A DNA stretch of 64,000 nt from Alloascoidea africana (Eukaryota; Ascomycota; Alloascoideomycetes; Alloascoideales; Alloascoideaceae). Position numbers and translations under genes: made by a program. The stretch covers positions 1-64,000 of the forward strand of contig JAKTTT010000021.1 of the NCBI GenBank assembly GCA_030581615.1, in the 5' to 3' direction. Within the stretch, counting starts at the first letter, position 1. Each line of letters begins with the position of its first letter. The notes under the pieces were generated by a model. That model was not told the DNA's origin. It worked only from the letters and a program-made list of their open reading frames with translations, and searched no databases. Shown one piece after another: positions 42,369 to 52,723 of this stretch.

Positions 42369-42375
42369 CGGGTAA
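42369..42375 (+). promoter_or_regulatory. Reb1-type CGGGTAA in the MCM4 promoter
   Basis: Exact CGGGTAA about 155 bp upstream of the MCM4 ATG and directly upstream of the cell-cycle boxes. Confidence 0.45.
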
Positions 42376-42383
42376 CATAATTG

Positions 42384-42429
42384 TTTTCGCGACGCGTGGC
42401 TTATTTCCAGATTGGGAAAAGTTTTCGCG
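42384..42429. promoter_or_regulatory. MCB/SCB-like G1/S boxes in the MCM4 promoter
   Basis: TTTTCGCG at 42384-42391 (SCB-like, complement of CGCGAAAA) runs into ACGCGT at 42392-42397 (exact MluI cell-cycle box). A second TTTTCGCG lies at 42422-42429. MBF/SBF sites of this kind drive G1/S expression of replication genes in yeasts. They sit 100-145 bp before the MCM4 ATG. Confidence 0.65.
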
Positions 42430-42528
42430 TTTGGTGTTGGCAACCTTCTCCAAACCAGTTCTTCCTCTTTCTCATTACTGCCAAAGTCCGTTCTTTCCCT
42501 CGAAAACCATCGATACAAGCAACACACC

Positions 42529-45482
42529 ATGCCTGCAGAAGATGAATCTCAAAGCTCGGGTGTCCCTGAGACTCAGGACTCCCACCAAACTGAAACAACT
42601 GCTTCGCAGACGTCTCGACTACGCTCGGTTCCTGCTACCCAGCACCGATCTCCTATCGCTTCTTCACCATTATTTTTCCCAGCATCCTCTCCAGCACCCA
42701 CTTCTCAGCTGGCTTCTGAAGGAGTCACTCCTCGTCCATCGGGTACATCTCGACTAAATGGTATGACATATATGTATAGTGTGTGTGGTTGTATCATTTT
42801 GACTAATTGTTTGTTGTTGAAATAGAAGTGTCATCTCCCCTTGTGTACTCTTCATCTCCTGCTCCTTTTGCTCGGTCTTCCGATCGGGCCAGATCTGCAG
42901 GAAGTCAGCTCAGGTCGACATTATCATCTGAGCGAGGTGCACTCTCAGGCTCGGAGACTGGGAGACAGAGATTTAGAAGAGGAGATGTCAACCCTGGAGA
43001 TGTTTCTTCAACCCCCCGTCGCAGATTCTTTTCTGAAGGTCCTAATGTTCACAGTGATGCAGCCTCTGCCTCCATGACTGTTGGAGAAATGACCTCTGAA
43101 GCAAACCCAAACGAGCCCGTTCGGGTCATCTGGGGTACAAACGTCAGCATCCAGGAATGTTCGAACCAGTTTCGAGATTTCCTACTGAACTTTAAGCGCA
43201 AGTACAGAATGAAAATGGATGATGAACCTGTTTTTGAAGGAGAAGGCGAAAGCCTCGAGTACGTTGAGATGCTGAATCAGATGAGACAACTGGGGACAAC
43301 AAATCTGAATTTGGATACAAGGAATTTGTTAGCTTATCCACCTACCAAAAAACTTTTTTTTCAGTTACAGAATTATCCACAGGAAGTCATCCCGATAATG
43401 GATCAGGCAATTAAAAATTGTATGGTTTCGTTAGTTGTCGATGGCGAGGGCAGTAACAGTAACAACACCAACAACAATCATAATAACAACAGCAGCAACA
43501 ATAACAATACCAACAACAATAATAGTACTCAGGAAGAAGAGCTGGAACAGATTGAAACAAATATTTACAAATGCCGACCATTCAACATTGATTCTAAGCG
43601 TGGTATGAGGGAGCTGAACCCCAATGATATTGACAAACTCGTCTCTGTTAAAGGACTGGTGATCAGATCCACACCTGTTATTCCCGATATGAAGGTTGCT
43701 TTTTTCAAATGCAGCGTTTGCGACCACACGGTCCAGGTAGAGATCGATAGAGGAGTTATTGCAGAGCCCACACGGTGTCCAAGACCTGCCTGTGGTCAAT
43801 ATAACTCAATGCAAATCATTCACAACAGGTGCAGTTTTGCAGACAAGCAGGTTATCAGACTGCAAGAAACGCCGGACTTGGTTCCAGATGGACAAACCCC
43901 CCATTCGGTTTCTCTCTGTGTCTACGATGAACTGGTGGATTCGTGTAGGGCTGGTGACCGGATCGAGGTTACTGGAATTTTCAGATCTGTTCCTGTTCGA
44001 GTCAACCGAATGCAGCGAACTCTGAGAAACCTGTTCAAGACTTATTTGGACGTTGTACATATCCAAAAGATTGATAAAAAGCGTCTTGGGATCGACGTTT
44101 CAACGGTCGATCTAGACGATGAAATTGCTCAGGAACAGCAGAAGGACGTTGAGGAGTTGAGAAAGCTCACAGAGGACGACGTGGCCAAGATAAAGCAAGT
44201 CTCAGAGCGAGATGACCTGTACGAATTACTGGCTAGATCCTTGGCTCCTAGTGTCTACGAAATGGACGATGTGAAGAAAGGCCTGCTCTTGCAACTATTT
44301 GGCGGAACAAACAAAGTTTTCCAAAAAGGCGGAGCGCCGCGGTATAGAGGCGATATCAATGTTTTACTATGTGGTGATCCCTCCACTTCAAAGTCCCAAA
44401 TCCTCCAATACGTCCATAAAATTGCTCCCCGAGGGATATACACTTCGGGAAAAGGTTCTTCAGCTGTGGGTTTAACTGCCTATGTGACTAAAGACCCAGA
44501 TACAAAGCAACTGGTCTTGGAAAGTGGTGCGCTTGTGCTATCTGATGGTGGTATCTGCTGTATTGACGAATTTGACAAAATGTCCGATTCGACCAGATCT
44601 GTACTCCATGAAGTTATGGAACAGCAGACCGTATCTATTGCAAAAGCAGGCATAATCACCACGCTGAACGCACGGACATCGATTCTGGCCTCTGCAAATC
44701 CAATTGGCTCTAAATACAACCCCGAGTTGCCAGTGACACAGAACATCGATCTGCCGCCTACACTACTATCACGATTTGATCTTGTATACCTTGTTCTTGA
44801 TAAAGTCGATGAGCCTTCCGACCGTATGTTAGCAAGACACATCACATCAATGTATCTGGAGGACCACACCGAGAGCGCTACGCAGCACGAGATTCTGCCT
44901 GTTGAATTCTTGACAATGTACATTTCGTATGCGAAGCAAAAGTGTCAACCTGTGATTTCTCAGCTTGCAAAAGACGAGCTTGTCAAGGCATATGTCGACA
45001 TGAGAAAGCTAGGTGAGGACATCAGAGCCTCAGAGCGCCGTATTACGGCAACGACCAGACAGCTTGAAAGCATGATTCGTCTCTCCGAGGCCCATGCAAA
45101 GATGCGGCTTTCAGAAACTGTGACTGCTGACGATGTAAAGGAGGCCGTCAGGCTGATCAGGTCTGCTATAAAGGATTACGCAACGGACCCAATTACCGGA
45201 CGTATTGATATGGATTTGGTCCAAACAGGCACTTCTCTAGCACAGCGCAAGATGAAACTGGACTTGCAAAAAGCGCTTTTGGACGTGATCGAGACGCTAT
45301 CTGCCGAAACTGGACGTGCAAGATATGGAGAGGTTTTGAAGAAGATTAACGAACAGTCCAATAGCAAAATCGAGAACTTGGAACTTGGAGAAGCTCTAAG
45401 AAGACTCGAGCAGGAAGGTGAAATTACTATATTCGGCGAGGGCCATCGTAGAGTTATTAGGCGGGTTGCTGGCAAGCTGTAG
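42529..45482 (+). CDS. MCM4: MCM4 replicative helicase subunit, 2 exons
   Basis: Exons 42529-42760 and 42826-45482 give 962 aa (yeast Mcm4 is 933). The 65-nt intron has a GTATGA donor and a GACTAAT branch. The N-terminus is Ser/Thr-Pro-rich, the usual CDK/DDK target tail. The zinc motif reads C-S-V-C then C-P-R-P-A-C. The AAA+ core has Walker A G-D-P-S-T-S-K-S at about 594, Walker B C-C-I-D-E-F-D-K-M at 655-663 and the arginine finger S-R-F-D at 726-729. The C-terminus forms a winged helix. Mcm4 works in the Mcm2-7 hexamer of the pre-RC and CMG helicase. A poly-Asn insert encoded by AAC/AAT repeats (about 43450-43530) interrupts the N-terminal domain. It is Mcm4 rather than another MCM because of the C-C-I-D-E-F-D-K-M context and Ser/Thr-rich tail. 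Confidence 0.95.
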
Positions 45483-45855
45483 TGTTTTTTTGATTGTACT
45501 GTACAAAATTTTGTTAATTCCTTATTAATGTCTTAGTTGAGAAATGTACGACTCCTGCTGGTAAAAATATAAAAGCGCGTCAACGTGTTTCACACCCCAA
45601 AATGGGGGGGTCCTTCTGAGCAGAAGGGAGACAGCTAGCAGATGCTAACAGATGCTAACAGATACTAGTAAAGTGGTCGAAACAGGCAAAGCTAAAAAAG
45701 AAAGATGTAAGTTGAATGACCAGTGATTTCCAAAACACGTCCTGTGCGAGCGCCGCACGGTTTTTCTCGCTTTTCTACCACATCGCCCTCTTCCACTTTG
45801 CTCCACCTTCACCACCCATATACTTGTTTCGGCATCAGAGATCACTCAGCTACGG
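45483..45855. other. MCM4-SPA2 intergenic region
   Basis: About 370 bp. It holds AGATGCTAAC-type short direct repeats (about 45638-45668: three near copies, the last ending in TACTAG). Nothing else is recognisable; it must contain the SPA2 promoter. Confidence 0.5.
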
Positions 45856-48800
45856 ATGCCGCCCAACATCGACGCAAAGGAGGAAGAGCAGATTCTGACG
45901 CCCCATCATTTGGCGCTTACTCAGTTCCTCAATGTGTCGTTCGGGAGTAAAGGACCCCAGCAGTCCCATAAACCCAGCTCCAAGGCGCGAGACAAGCTGT
46001 TAAAACTGTCAAGGGCCCAATTTTGCGAGCTCTCCACTGATGTGTATGATGAGCTCAGACGACGAATCGATGAGTCGAATCAGATGGACTATCTGCAACC
46101 TGTCGAGGGGTTTCATCCCAAAAGAAACCAGGCAAGAAAAAAGTTGTCTACGCTCCCTTCTACAAGATTCAAAGATCTCGTCACCGACATTGCTTCAGAG
46201 ATATCACGACGAGTTCCCAAGCTGAGAAATGAACAGAACCATTCACACGCCTCTGGAATTGGAGGAGACGGTGCCGATGGGCCTAAACCACCTTCTATGC
46301 CTCCGCAAAAGTTATCTCAGGGGAACCCACCAGAGAGGCCCGACAGAGCTGGAGTTCCAGATATAGGCATAACACAACCAAACTCGTCTCAGAGCAGACT
46401 AAATGCGGTTCCCCAGGTTCGTGTAGAGTCTGATTCTGTCCCAGAGCCGATGAATCAGGGCAGTAAACCCCCTGACGCGCTTTCAACGACTGGTTCGAAT
46501 GGCGGAGAAGGAGTCGGGTTCCAGACCAGTACAATTGTGCCCACAAAATCTACTTTGGCTGGAGATTCAGACGAGGACGACGAAGACGACGAAGACGATG
46601 AAGATTACGATGATGAAAACACAGTCAACAATAGCAACAACTATATATCAACGCCTCCTTTGAATTTGAAAGGTGCTAGACCTAATCAAGCACCTGGCAA
46701 CTCATTTCAAGACAAGATCGATGCCAGTTTTGCCCAGTCAGGGCTCGGTGAAGACAACGAAAGCGATTATGATGATTTTAAACATCATCAAGGTGTGCCA
46801 GATGTCTATCCCAATTCTGCCTATGCTTCAGAGCACAGTAACATGATGCCGCTTCAGGACGAGCGTAACCGACCAAACTACCGAAGAAGCTCGACTTTGC
46901 CTATTGATCTGTCAAAGGGCACGACTGATAGAGGAACACTAAACATGAGCGATAAGGATCGGGAAATTAAAATCCTTCTTGAAGAAGGCAGCAAGATGGA
47001 CTCCAAAATAACAGAACTGGAAAGGCAAGTGGAAACGCTTGAGGGTGAGAAGAGTGTTTTACAAAATCGATTAGCTTCAAATGGAAATGGACGATTACAA
47101 GATGACCATTCGGCATCTTCAGATTGGAGACTAAAATACGAGGACTTGTTTGACCAGCACAAAGCGCTATTGGCAAAAGAACATGAAACAGGCGAACAGA
47201 ATCGACTGCTGAATGATAGGGTTGGTGACCTAGAGATAGAGATTGATGACTACAAGGAGACCATCACGAGGATGGGGCAAGAATTGGTCCAGGCGAGAGA
47301 GTTTGGAGGGGGTGGCGGTGATGTTTCGAGCGATGCTGTCTCGACCATAACTGCAGAGAAGCAAGCGGTAGAAACCGAACTGAAGCAGATAAAATCAAAG
47401 TATAAACTGTTGGTGGAAGAAAATGAATCTCTTCAAGCGCTGGCATCGTTTTCTAACCAGCGGTCTAATGAGATTCACAGCCAAGCAGACAACATTGGAG
47501 AACTGAGAAGGGAAACCTCTGAGCTAAGAGTAAAGTATGAGACAGAGAAACAAGCGTCTGCTTCTCTTCGGGAGAAGGTTAAACTTTTGAGCGGTCAGCT
47601 GGCTGATTATGAAGAAGGACAGTTGCAAACGACTGCCAGTAGAAATGTAAGCAACACAGGAGCAGTAAAGGAAAAGATTAAAGATCTTGAAAACGACGCA
47701 ATAACTTGGAGAACCAGATACGAAAAGTTAAAGGGCTCCAAAAAGGATAGAGGTACTAGATATGTGATTTACCAGAATGAAGTGAATGAACTTCAACTAG
47801 GCGCCAAGCTGAACGACACAGTCTCGTTAAAGTCTAATGACGGACTGGTATCAAATCAAAATTTTGTCAAATTTCAGGTGTCTGTCGAAGAGTATTTGGC
47901 AATGGTACGGATATCGAATAATGACAAGATATTATCGCTACTAAACGATGTAATTTTCGCAACAAAAGGCATACTGGAGGACATTGATTTGTCGCCTACG
48001 GTTGTGGCCGATTCATCCGCTCTCAAAGATATGATATCTCTTGTTAGTGCCTCTGCCAATCATCTTATAACGTCTACTCGGTATCACGTCATTTGTGAAG
48101 ATGTTCTTCCCTATTTTATAGTTGATTCCGCTATCGCAGATCTCTCCTTTTCAGTTGTGGAGCTGCTCAAAATGGTTAGGATTCGGGATGCTGCTGAAGG
48201 GCTTTTAGGAGGTCAAAATGGAGTCGACATGAATAACAGCGACCACATGTGGCCACAGTCGCCATTGAATCTCCGAAAGCGGACTGATAAATCAAATGGA
48301 GGTGCGAACAATGGACTTCGCACGTTCAGCGTTGTCAATGGGGCAGCCGGGACCAGGAACAACAGGGACAGGGACCCATATGCACAGGCCCGACGGCTCC
48401 CAAGCACGGATTCTGAGAGTTCTTTTACAGGCCAAGACCACTATTCCAATGACAGCAGCAGCAGTCCCATTGAAAGCGGGCTCAGATCGTTTTCCACAGG
48501 TATTGGCAGCAGAGCGAGAAAGGAGACGGCCACTCCATTGGACCTGAGCAAGATCACGACCCCGAAAAGAAACCCCAGCAGGCGCCTCAAAGACGTTGCC
48601 GAGCATCGCCATTTAATCTCATCAAAGGACTCGACGGCGACTCCTCCCAAGAAGGCGGCGCCTGGGCGTGAATTACAGTCGTTTGTGATTAACCAGCATG
48701 ATGAGAGTAGACGTGGGTTTAGGCAATCTCAGTCGAGCAATACGTCCACAATTAAAGCACTAAACCAGTCGACACCGTCCTCGATGCCACCGCCCAAGCG

Positions 48801-49296
48801 GATGCACAATGGGCAAGCGTTTGACGTGGAGGACTACGATGTTGAGGACCCAGACAATACGGTGTCGGATCTTTTGCTGTACCTCGAGCACCAGACGGTG
48901 AACACAATAGGCATGATTCAGCGGATGCTGGAAATGGTGAAGAGCAGCGGCACGACGATGGAAGAGCTCCGCGGGCTGTCCAACCAAGTGCTCGTGATCG
49001 TGAACCAGATGGTGGATGCGACGGGAGTGGTGATGGACCAAATGGAAAATGCACACCTGAAAGACGCTGCGTCCTGGGTTCTCAAGGGATTGGCCGACTG
49101 CTTGAAGCGGATGTGGGATTTATCCGCCTCCAAGGTCGCCGCGGGATCTGGGCCAGCGGACAAGACGTTCAAGCAGGAGCTGGCAAGCATTGCGTTTGAC
49201 GTGGCCAAGTCCACGAAGGAGCTGGTGAAAACTGTGGAGGAGGTGAGTCTGGGGACGGCGGCCAGGGACGAGGACGTTGAAGACGGGCTTCTCTAG
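45856..49296 (+). CDS. SPA2: Spa2-family polarisome scaffold
   Basis: Single exon, 1146 aa. Two Spa2 homology (GIT/SHD) repeats lie at about residues 45-75 and 92-122, with matching patterns A-R-x-K-L-x-x-L-(S/P)-x-x-(Q/R)-F-x-(E/D)-L-x-T-D-(V/I)-x-x-E-(L/I)-x-R-R. A long coiled coil spans about 370-640, including M-D-S-K-I-T-E-L-E-R-Q-V-E-T-L. A conserved C-terminal helical domain is present (about 960-1130, with V-N-T-I-G-M-I-Q and L-V-I-V-N-Q-M). An acidic (D/E)n run lies near 238-252. Spa2 anchors Bni1, Pea2, Bud6 and cell-wall MAPK components at growing tips. The start is the first in-frame ATG with the T-P-H-H-L-A-L-T-Q-F-L motif. Confidence 0.92.
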   Translation: MPPNIDAKEEEQILTPHHLALTQFLNVSFGSKGPQQSHKPSSKARDKLLKLSRAQFCELSTDVYDELRRRIDESNQMDYLQPVEGFHPKRNQARKKLSTLPSTRFKDLVTDIASEISRRVPKLRNEQNHSHASGIGGDGADGPKPPSMPPQKLSQGNPPERPDRAGVPDIGITQPNSSQSRLNAVPQVRVESDSVPEPMNQGSKPPDALSTTGSNGGEGVGFQTSTIVPTKSTLAGDSDEDDEDDEDDEDYDDENTVNNSNNYISTPPLNLKGARPNQAPGNSFQDKIDASFAQSGLGEDNESDYDDFKHHQGVPDVYPNSAYASEHSNMMPLQDERNRPNYRRSSTLPIDLSKGTTDRGTLNMSDKDREIKILLEEGSKMDSKITELERQVETLEGEKSVLQNRLASNGNGRLQDDHSASSDWRLKYEDLFDQHKALLAKEHETGEQNRLLNDRVGDLEIEIDDYKETITRMGQELVQAREFGGGGGDVSSDAVSTITAEKQAVETELKQIKSKYKLLVEENESLQALASFSNQRSNEIHSQADNIGELRRETSELRVKYETEKQASASLREKVKLLSGQLADYEEGQLQTTASRNVSNTGAVKEKIKDLENDAITWRTRYEKLKGSKKDRGTRYVIYQNEVNELQLGAKLNDTVSLKSNDGLVSNQNFVKFQVSVEEYLAMVRISNNDKILSLLNDVIFATKGILEDIDLSPTVVADSSALKDMISLVSASANHLITSTRYHVICEDVLPYFIVDSAIADLSFSVVELLKMVRIRDAAEGLLGGQNGVDMNNSDHMWPQSPLNLRKRTDKSNGGANNGLRTFSVVNGAAGTRNNRDRDPYAQARRLPSTDSESSFTGQDHYSNDSSSSPIESGLRSFSTGIGSRARKETATPLDLSKITTPKRNPSRRLKDVAEHRHLISSKDSTATPPKKAAPGRELQSFVINQHDESRRGFRQSQSSNTSTIKALNQSTPSSMPPPKRMHNGQAFDVEDYDVEDPDNTVSDLLLYLEHQTVNTIGMIQRMLEMVKSSGTTMEELRGLSNQVLVIVNQMVDATGVVMDQMENAHLKDAASWVLKGLADCLKRMWDLSASKVAAGSGPADKTFKQELASIAFDVAKSTKELVKTVEEVSLGTAARDEDVEDGLL

Positions 49297-49560
49297 CGAA
49301 GATCTTTGCATTTGTGTACTATTATAGCATTTCAGGTCGGCTTGAGCAGTGTATCATATAGATCGTACAAGGGAGATCCTTGTCTGGCGGTTCTAGTGCT
49401 TTTTCTTGTATATCTGACGCCTGTCAATTTGTATTTATGCTGGAAAAAAGAAGAGATGGCGCCTTTTCGACCCCACACGCTCTCTCTCCCTTTTCTCCCA
49501 ATATAAGGCCTCCACAGTCCTCACCTCCTCTTTACTCTGTTTTTATTCCCTCTTCTTTTC

Positions 49561-52431
49561 ATGGTAGCTGCAATGGACTTTGAAACTCGGGAAGAGATCA
49601 TTACGAATTGGTACTTTCGTCAGGCCGCAGACCCAAACGTCAACGGCAACGGCAATGCCAATGCCAATGCCACAGCGAAGCGGAACGCAAGGACCGTTGG
49701 CGTCACTGCTTCTCACAGTGGTGGGCCAGGACAGTGGCGCCAATGCCGCAATCCGCACTCGCCTGTGTCGGAGGTGTTTCCGGAGTTGGTGGAGCAGGGC
49801 ACGATAGCCGATCCTTTCAAAGATTTGAACGAGAAGGATGTGGCTTGGGTGGGAGAGTCCGACTGGGAGTACATGGGCAACTTTTACATCAATGACGACG
49901 ACGAAGGTGTGGCTTTCGCAACAGACCTTGTGTTTGAAGGACTGGATACGTTTGCCAAAGTTTTCATCAATGAGCATGTCGAACCAATTCTGACGAACAA
50001 CAACATGTTCCATATCCACCGTGTCGACATCACGCCGTACGTTATCAAAGGCATGAATTCTGTCCGCATTCTTTTCACCAGCGCATTGGCGGAAGGACGC
50101 AGGCTGGAAAAACAGTACGCGAAAGACAAATTGGAGGTCTGGAACGGCGAATCGAGCAGACTGTTTGTGAGAAAGGCCCAGTACCACTATGGATGGGACT
50201 GGGGCCCCAAGCTAATGACCTGTGGACCTTATCGACCCCTGAGAATCGTCAGATACCATGCCAGCATTACGGACTTTTACGTGAAATCCCAAGTCTCAGA
50301 GCCCGCGGTCGAGTCCGAGGATCCGCACCCCGTGCAAACCGCCACAGTAGATGTTGCTGTCGAAGTTCGCTTCCGCACGCTGGCGTTTTCGCCCGGGCAG
50401 GAGGTGCAAGTGGAATACGACCTGCTGATCAACGAGTCAAGTACGGACACAGATACGGATGTTCTCCTGCAGGAACAAACGAAGACGTTGAAGGCTGACG
50501 GGCAAAATGCTACCTGCCATGCCTCCTTCACGATCGAAACCCCCAGGCTCTGGTTCCCTCACACGCACGGCGCCCAGCCGCGGTACTGTGTGGTTGCGAG
50601 AGTGGTGCAGGGCGGCCAGGTTCTGGATTCGAGGAGACAGATGTTTGGCGTGAGGACTGTGGAATTGGTCCAGGATGCCTTTATCGGGGATCAGCAGGGG
50701 TCTTCTTTATATTTCAAGATCAACGGCGTGCCCATTTTTGCCCAAGGCTCGAATTGGATTCCTGCGCATTCCTTCACAACAGAGCTGTCGGGGTCCCATT
50801 ATACCACGCTCCTCCAGCGCGCGGCAAAGGGGAACCAGAACATGATCCGTGTCTGGGGTGGAGGTTTGTGGGAGGATGACATGTTTTATGAAGAATGCGA
50901 TAGACTCGGGATAATGGTATGGCAGGACTTTATGTTTGCGTGTGGACAATACCCGAACTTACCCTGGTTCCAACAAAGCGTGGAAAAGGAGGTTGAAGAC
51001 CAATTGAAAAGGCTCAGAAACCATTGTTCTTTGGTCGTATTTGCCGGTAATAACGAGGACTACGTGCTCATGGAGAGTTTAAAATTGAAAGACTCTTCCA
51101 AGTTTTACGCAAAACAGTTGTACGAGGAACTACTTCCTTCATTTGTGAGCAAATTTACCACGGGGATTCCGTATCGTTGCGGTTCGCCCTATAGTGGACC
51201 TGGGAAACTGTCAAACGATCCATCGGTTGGAGACATTCACCAGTGGAATGTCTGGCACGGATCTCAGGAGCCGTATCAGAACTGGGCAAAGCTGGCGGGT
51301 CGTTTCATTTCCGAATTTGGCATGCTTGCGTTCCCAAACCTCAAGACTGTGCAAAAATTCACAACAGATCCGTCACAGTTATATCCACAGAGCGAGGTTC
51401 TGGAATGGCACAACAAAGCGGTTGGATCCGAGAGGAGGTTGGCTCTTTATGTGATGGAGAATTTCAAATTAACGAGGATGGATCTGGATTCTTGGATTTA
51501 TATCACACAGTTGATGCAAAGCGACTGTCTAAGTTATGCTTTCAGAGTATGGAGGCGGAACTGGGGTAAAGATAATGGAGACAGACGCACCGGTGGATGT
51601 CTTGTATGGCAATTGAACGATTGTTGGCCTGGATCAAGTTGGTCAATAATTGATTTTTACAAGAGTCCAAAGTTGGCATATTTTGGAATCAAAAGAGAGC
51701 TTGAGCCTGTGCAACTGGGACTTGCACGATACAAATTTGTTAGAGAACAGGAACATGGAGTAAACGCAAATGCTGTTGATGGAAATGAAGATGGATATTA
51801 TAAAGGTGAGCGGTATGCTTTTGATCTCTGGGGGGTTAATTCAACTTTGGAAGCTGTTCGTGGACAATTGGTAATCAAGATATACGAAATTGAGTCTGGT
51901 GATTTGAGTATTCAGTTCCCCATTCGCGAAACCATTTTGGCACCGAATTCTGTTACCGAGCTCATGTCGGGGATCTCAATCCCAGTGCCGATGAACACGA
52001 ACCAATCCCCCCATTTCAAGTACGTTGTGTATGCAAAATTGGTTAATTCAGGACCAATTGTTCCACGGACAACGCAAACATTGGCATCTTTATCTTTGGA
52101 GTCTCAAGGCAATGGTACGAATGGGATTTCTGGAGATTCTTCACATTTCCCGATTGCAGAAGCCAGCGATTGGCCTCAACCGTTGAAGCATTGTCTCTTC
52201 CCGGATCGAAATGTGACTGTTCGACTAATGGGTCATGAAAAACTTAGTCTTGAAACCGACAAACCTGTAAAAGGTGTACAACTTGTAGTTGATCGGGAGA
52301 TGGTTGAACTTTCGGATAATGGGTTTGATCTTTTCCCTGGGGAGAAGAAAATTGTTAAAGCGAAGTGGCTAAGGAAGGAAGATATCCAAAAGGGCAAAGT
52401 ACATTGTCGATTTTACGGACAAGATGGATGA
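49561..52431 (+). CDS. Beta-mannosidase, glycoside hydrolase family 2 (cytosolic MndB type)
   Basis: Single exon, 956 aa. GH2 layout: sugar-binding domain with V-F-E-G-L-D-T-F-A-K-V-F-I-N, conserved Y-G-W-D-W-G-P, an Ig-like domain, then the TIM barrel. The acid/base is Glu499 in A-G-N-N-E-D and the nucleophile is Glu585 in F-I-S-E-F-G-M; R-V-W-G-G-G and the C-W-P-G-S-S-W motif are also present. There is no signal peptide, so it resembles the intracellular MndB group that trims beta-1,4-mannosides and N-glycan-derived Man-GlcNAc in the cytosol. A short Asn/Ala repeat (from AATGCC units) lies near residues 30-42 in a region that is likely variable. S. cerevisiae lacks this gene, so it marks a broader carbohydrate range. 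Confidence 0.9.
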   Translation: MVAAMDFETREEIITNWYFRQAADPNVNGNGNANANATAKRNARTVGVTASHSGGPGQWRQCRNPHSPVSEVFPELVEQGTIADPFKDLNEKDVAWVGESDWEYMGNFYINDDDEGVAFATDLVFEGLDTFAKVFINEHVEPILTNNNMFHIHRVDITPYVIKGMNSVRILFTSALAEGRRLEKQYAKDKLEVWNGESSRLFVRKAQYHYGWDWGPKLMTCGPYRPLRIVRYHASITDFYVKSQVSEPAVESEDPHPVQTATVDVAVEVRFRTLAFSPGQEVQVEYDLLINESSTDTDTDVLLQEQTKTLKADGQNATCHASFTIETPRLWFPHTHGAQPRYCVVARVVQGGQVLDSRRQMFGVRTVELVQDAFIGDQQGSSLYFKINGVPIFAQGSNWIPAHSFTTELSGSHYTTLLQRAAKGNQNMIRVWGGGLWEDDMFYEECDRLGIMVWQDFMFACGQYPNLPWFQQSVEKEVEDQLKRLRNHCSLVVFAGNNEDYVLMESLKLKDSSKFYAKQLYEELLPSFVSKFTTGIPYRCGSPYSGPGKLSNDPSVGDIHQWNVWHGSQEPYQNWAKLAGRFISEFGMLAFPNLKTVQKFTTDPSQLYPQSEVLEWHNKAVGSERRLALYVMENFKLTRMDLDSWIYITQLMQSDCLSYAFRVWRRNWGKDNGDRRTGGCLVWQLNDCWPGSSWSIIDFYKSPKLAYFGIKRELEPVQLGLARYKFVREQEHGVNANAVDGNEDGYYKGERYAFDLWGVNSTLEAVRGQLVIKIYEIESGDLSIQFPIRETILAPNSVTELMSGISIPVPMNTNQSPHFKYVVYAKLVNSGPIVPRTTQTLASLSLESQGNGTNGISGDSSHFPIAEASDWPQPLKHCLFPDRNVTVRLMGHEKLSLETDKPVKGVQLVVDREMVELSDNGFDLFPGEKKIVKAKWLRKEDIQKGKVHCRFYGQDG

Positions 52432-52723
52432 TGGAATTTGTTAATGATGATTATTATTATTATGAACCTATGACGCTTTTTATACTTGTGTATGTCCTTT
52501 TTGTGTTTTGCGAAATCATGATTTTTGTATATTGATGATGATTGTGGATGAATGGGTATATAAACCAGTACCAAAAAAAGAAAAAAAAAAAAATTGAGCA
52601 AGTTAAATGTCGTAACGTAAGGCTTTCTAATATACACAGTACTTTTTATGATAAAACCAAAACAAAGCGTATTAAAAAATGGAATGGAATGGGCATGGAA
52701 TAAGGTGAATTTGTTTGTTTGAT

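Larger units (their letters stand above)
40828..42528. other. 1.7 kb gene-free region and MCM4 promoter
   Basis: AT-rich with only short ORFs (40861-41112 -, 41063-41305 +) that I cannot relate to any family. The last ~170 bp contains the MCM4 control sites described separately. Confidence 0.5.
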
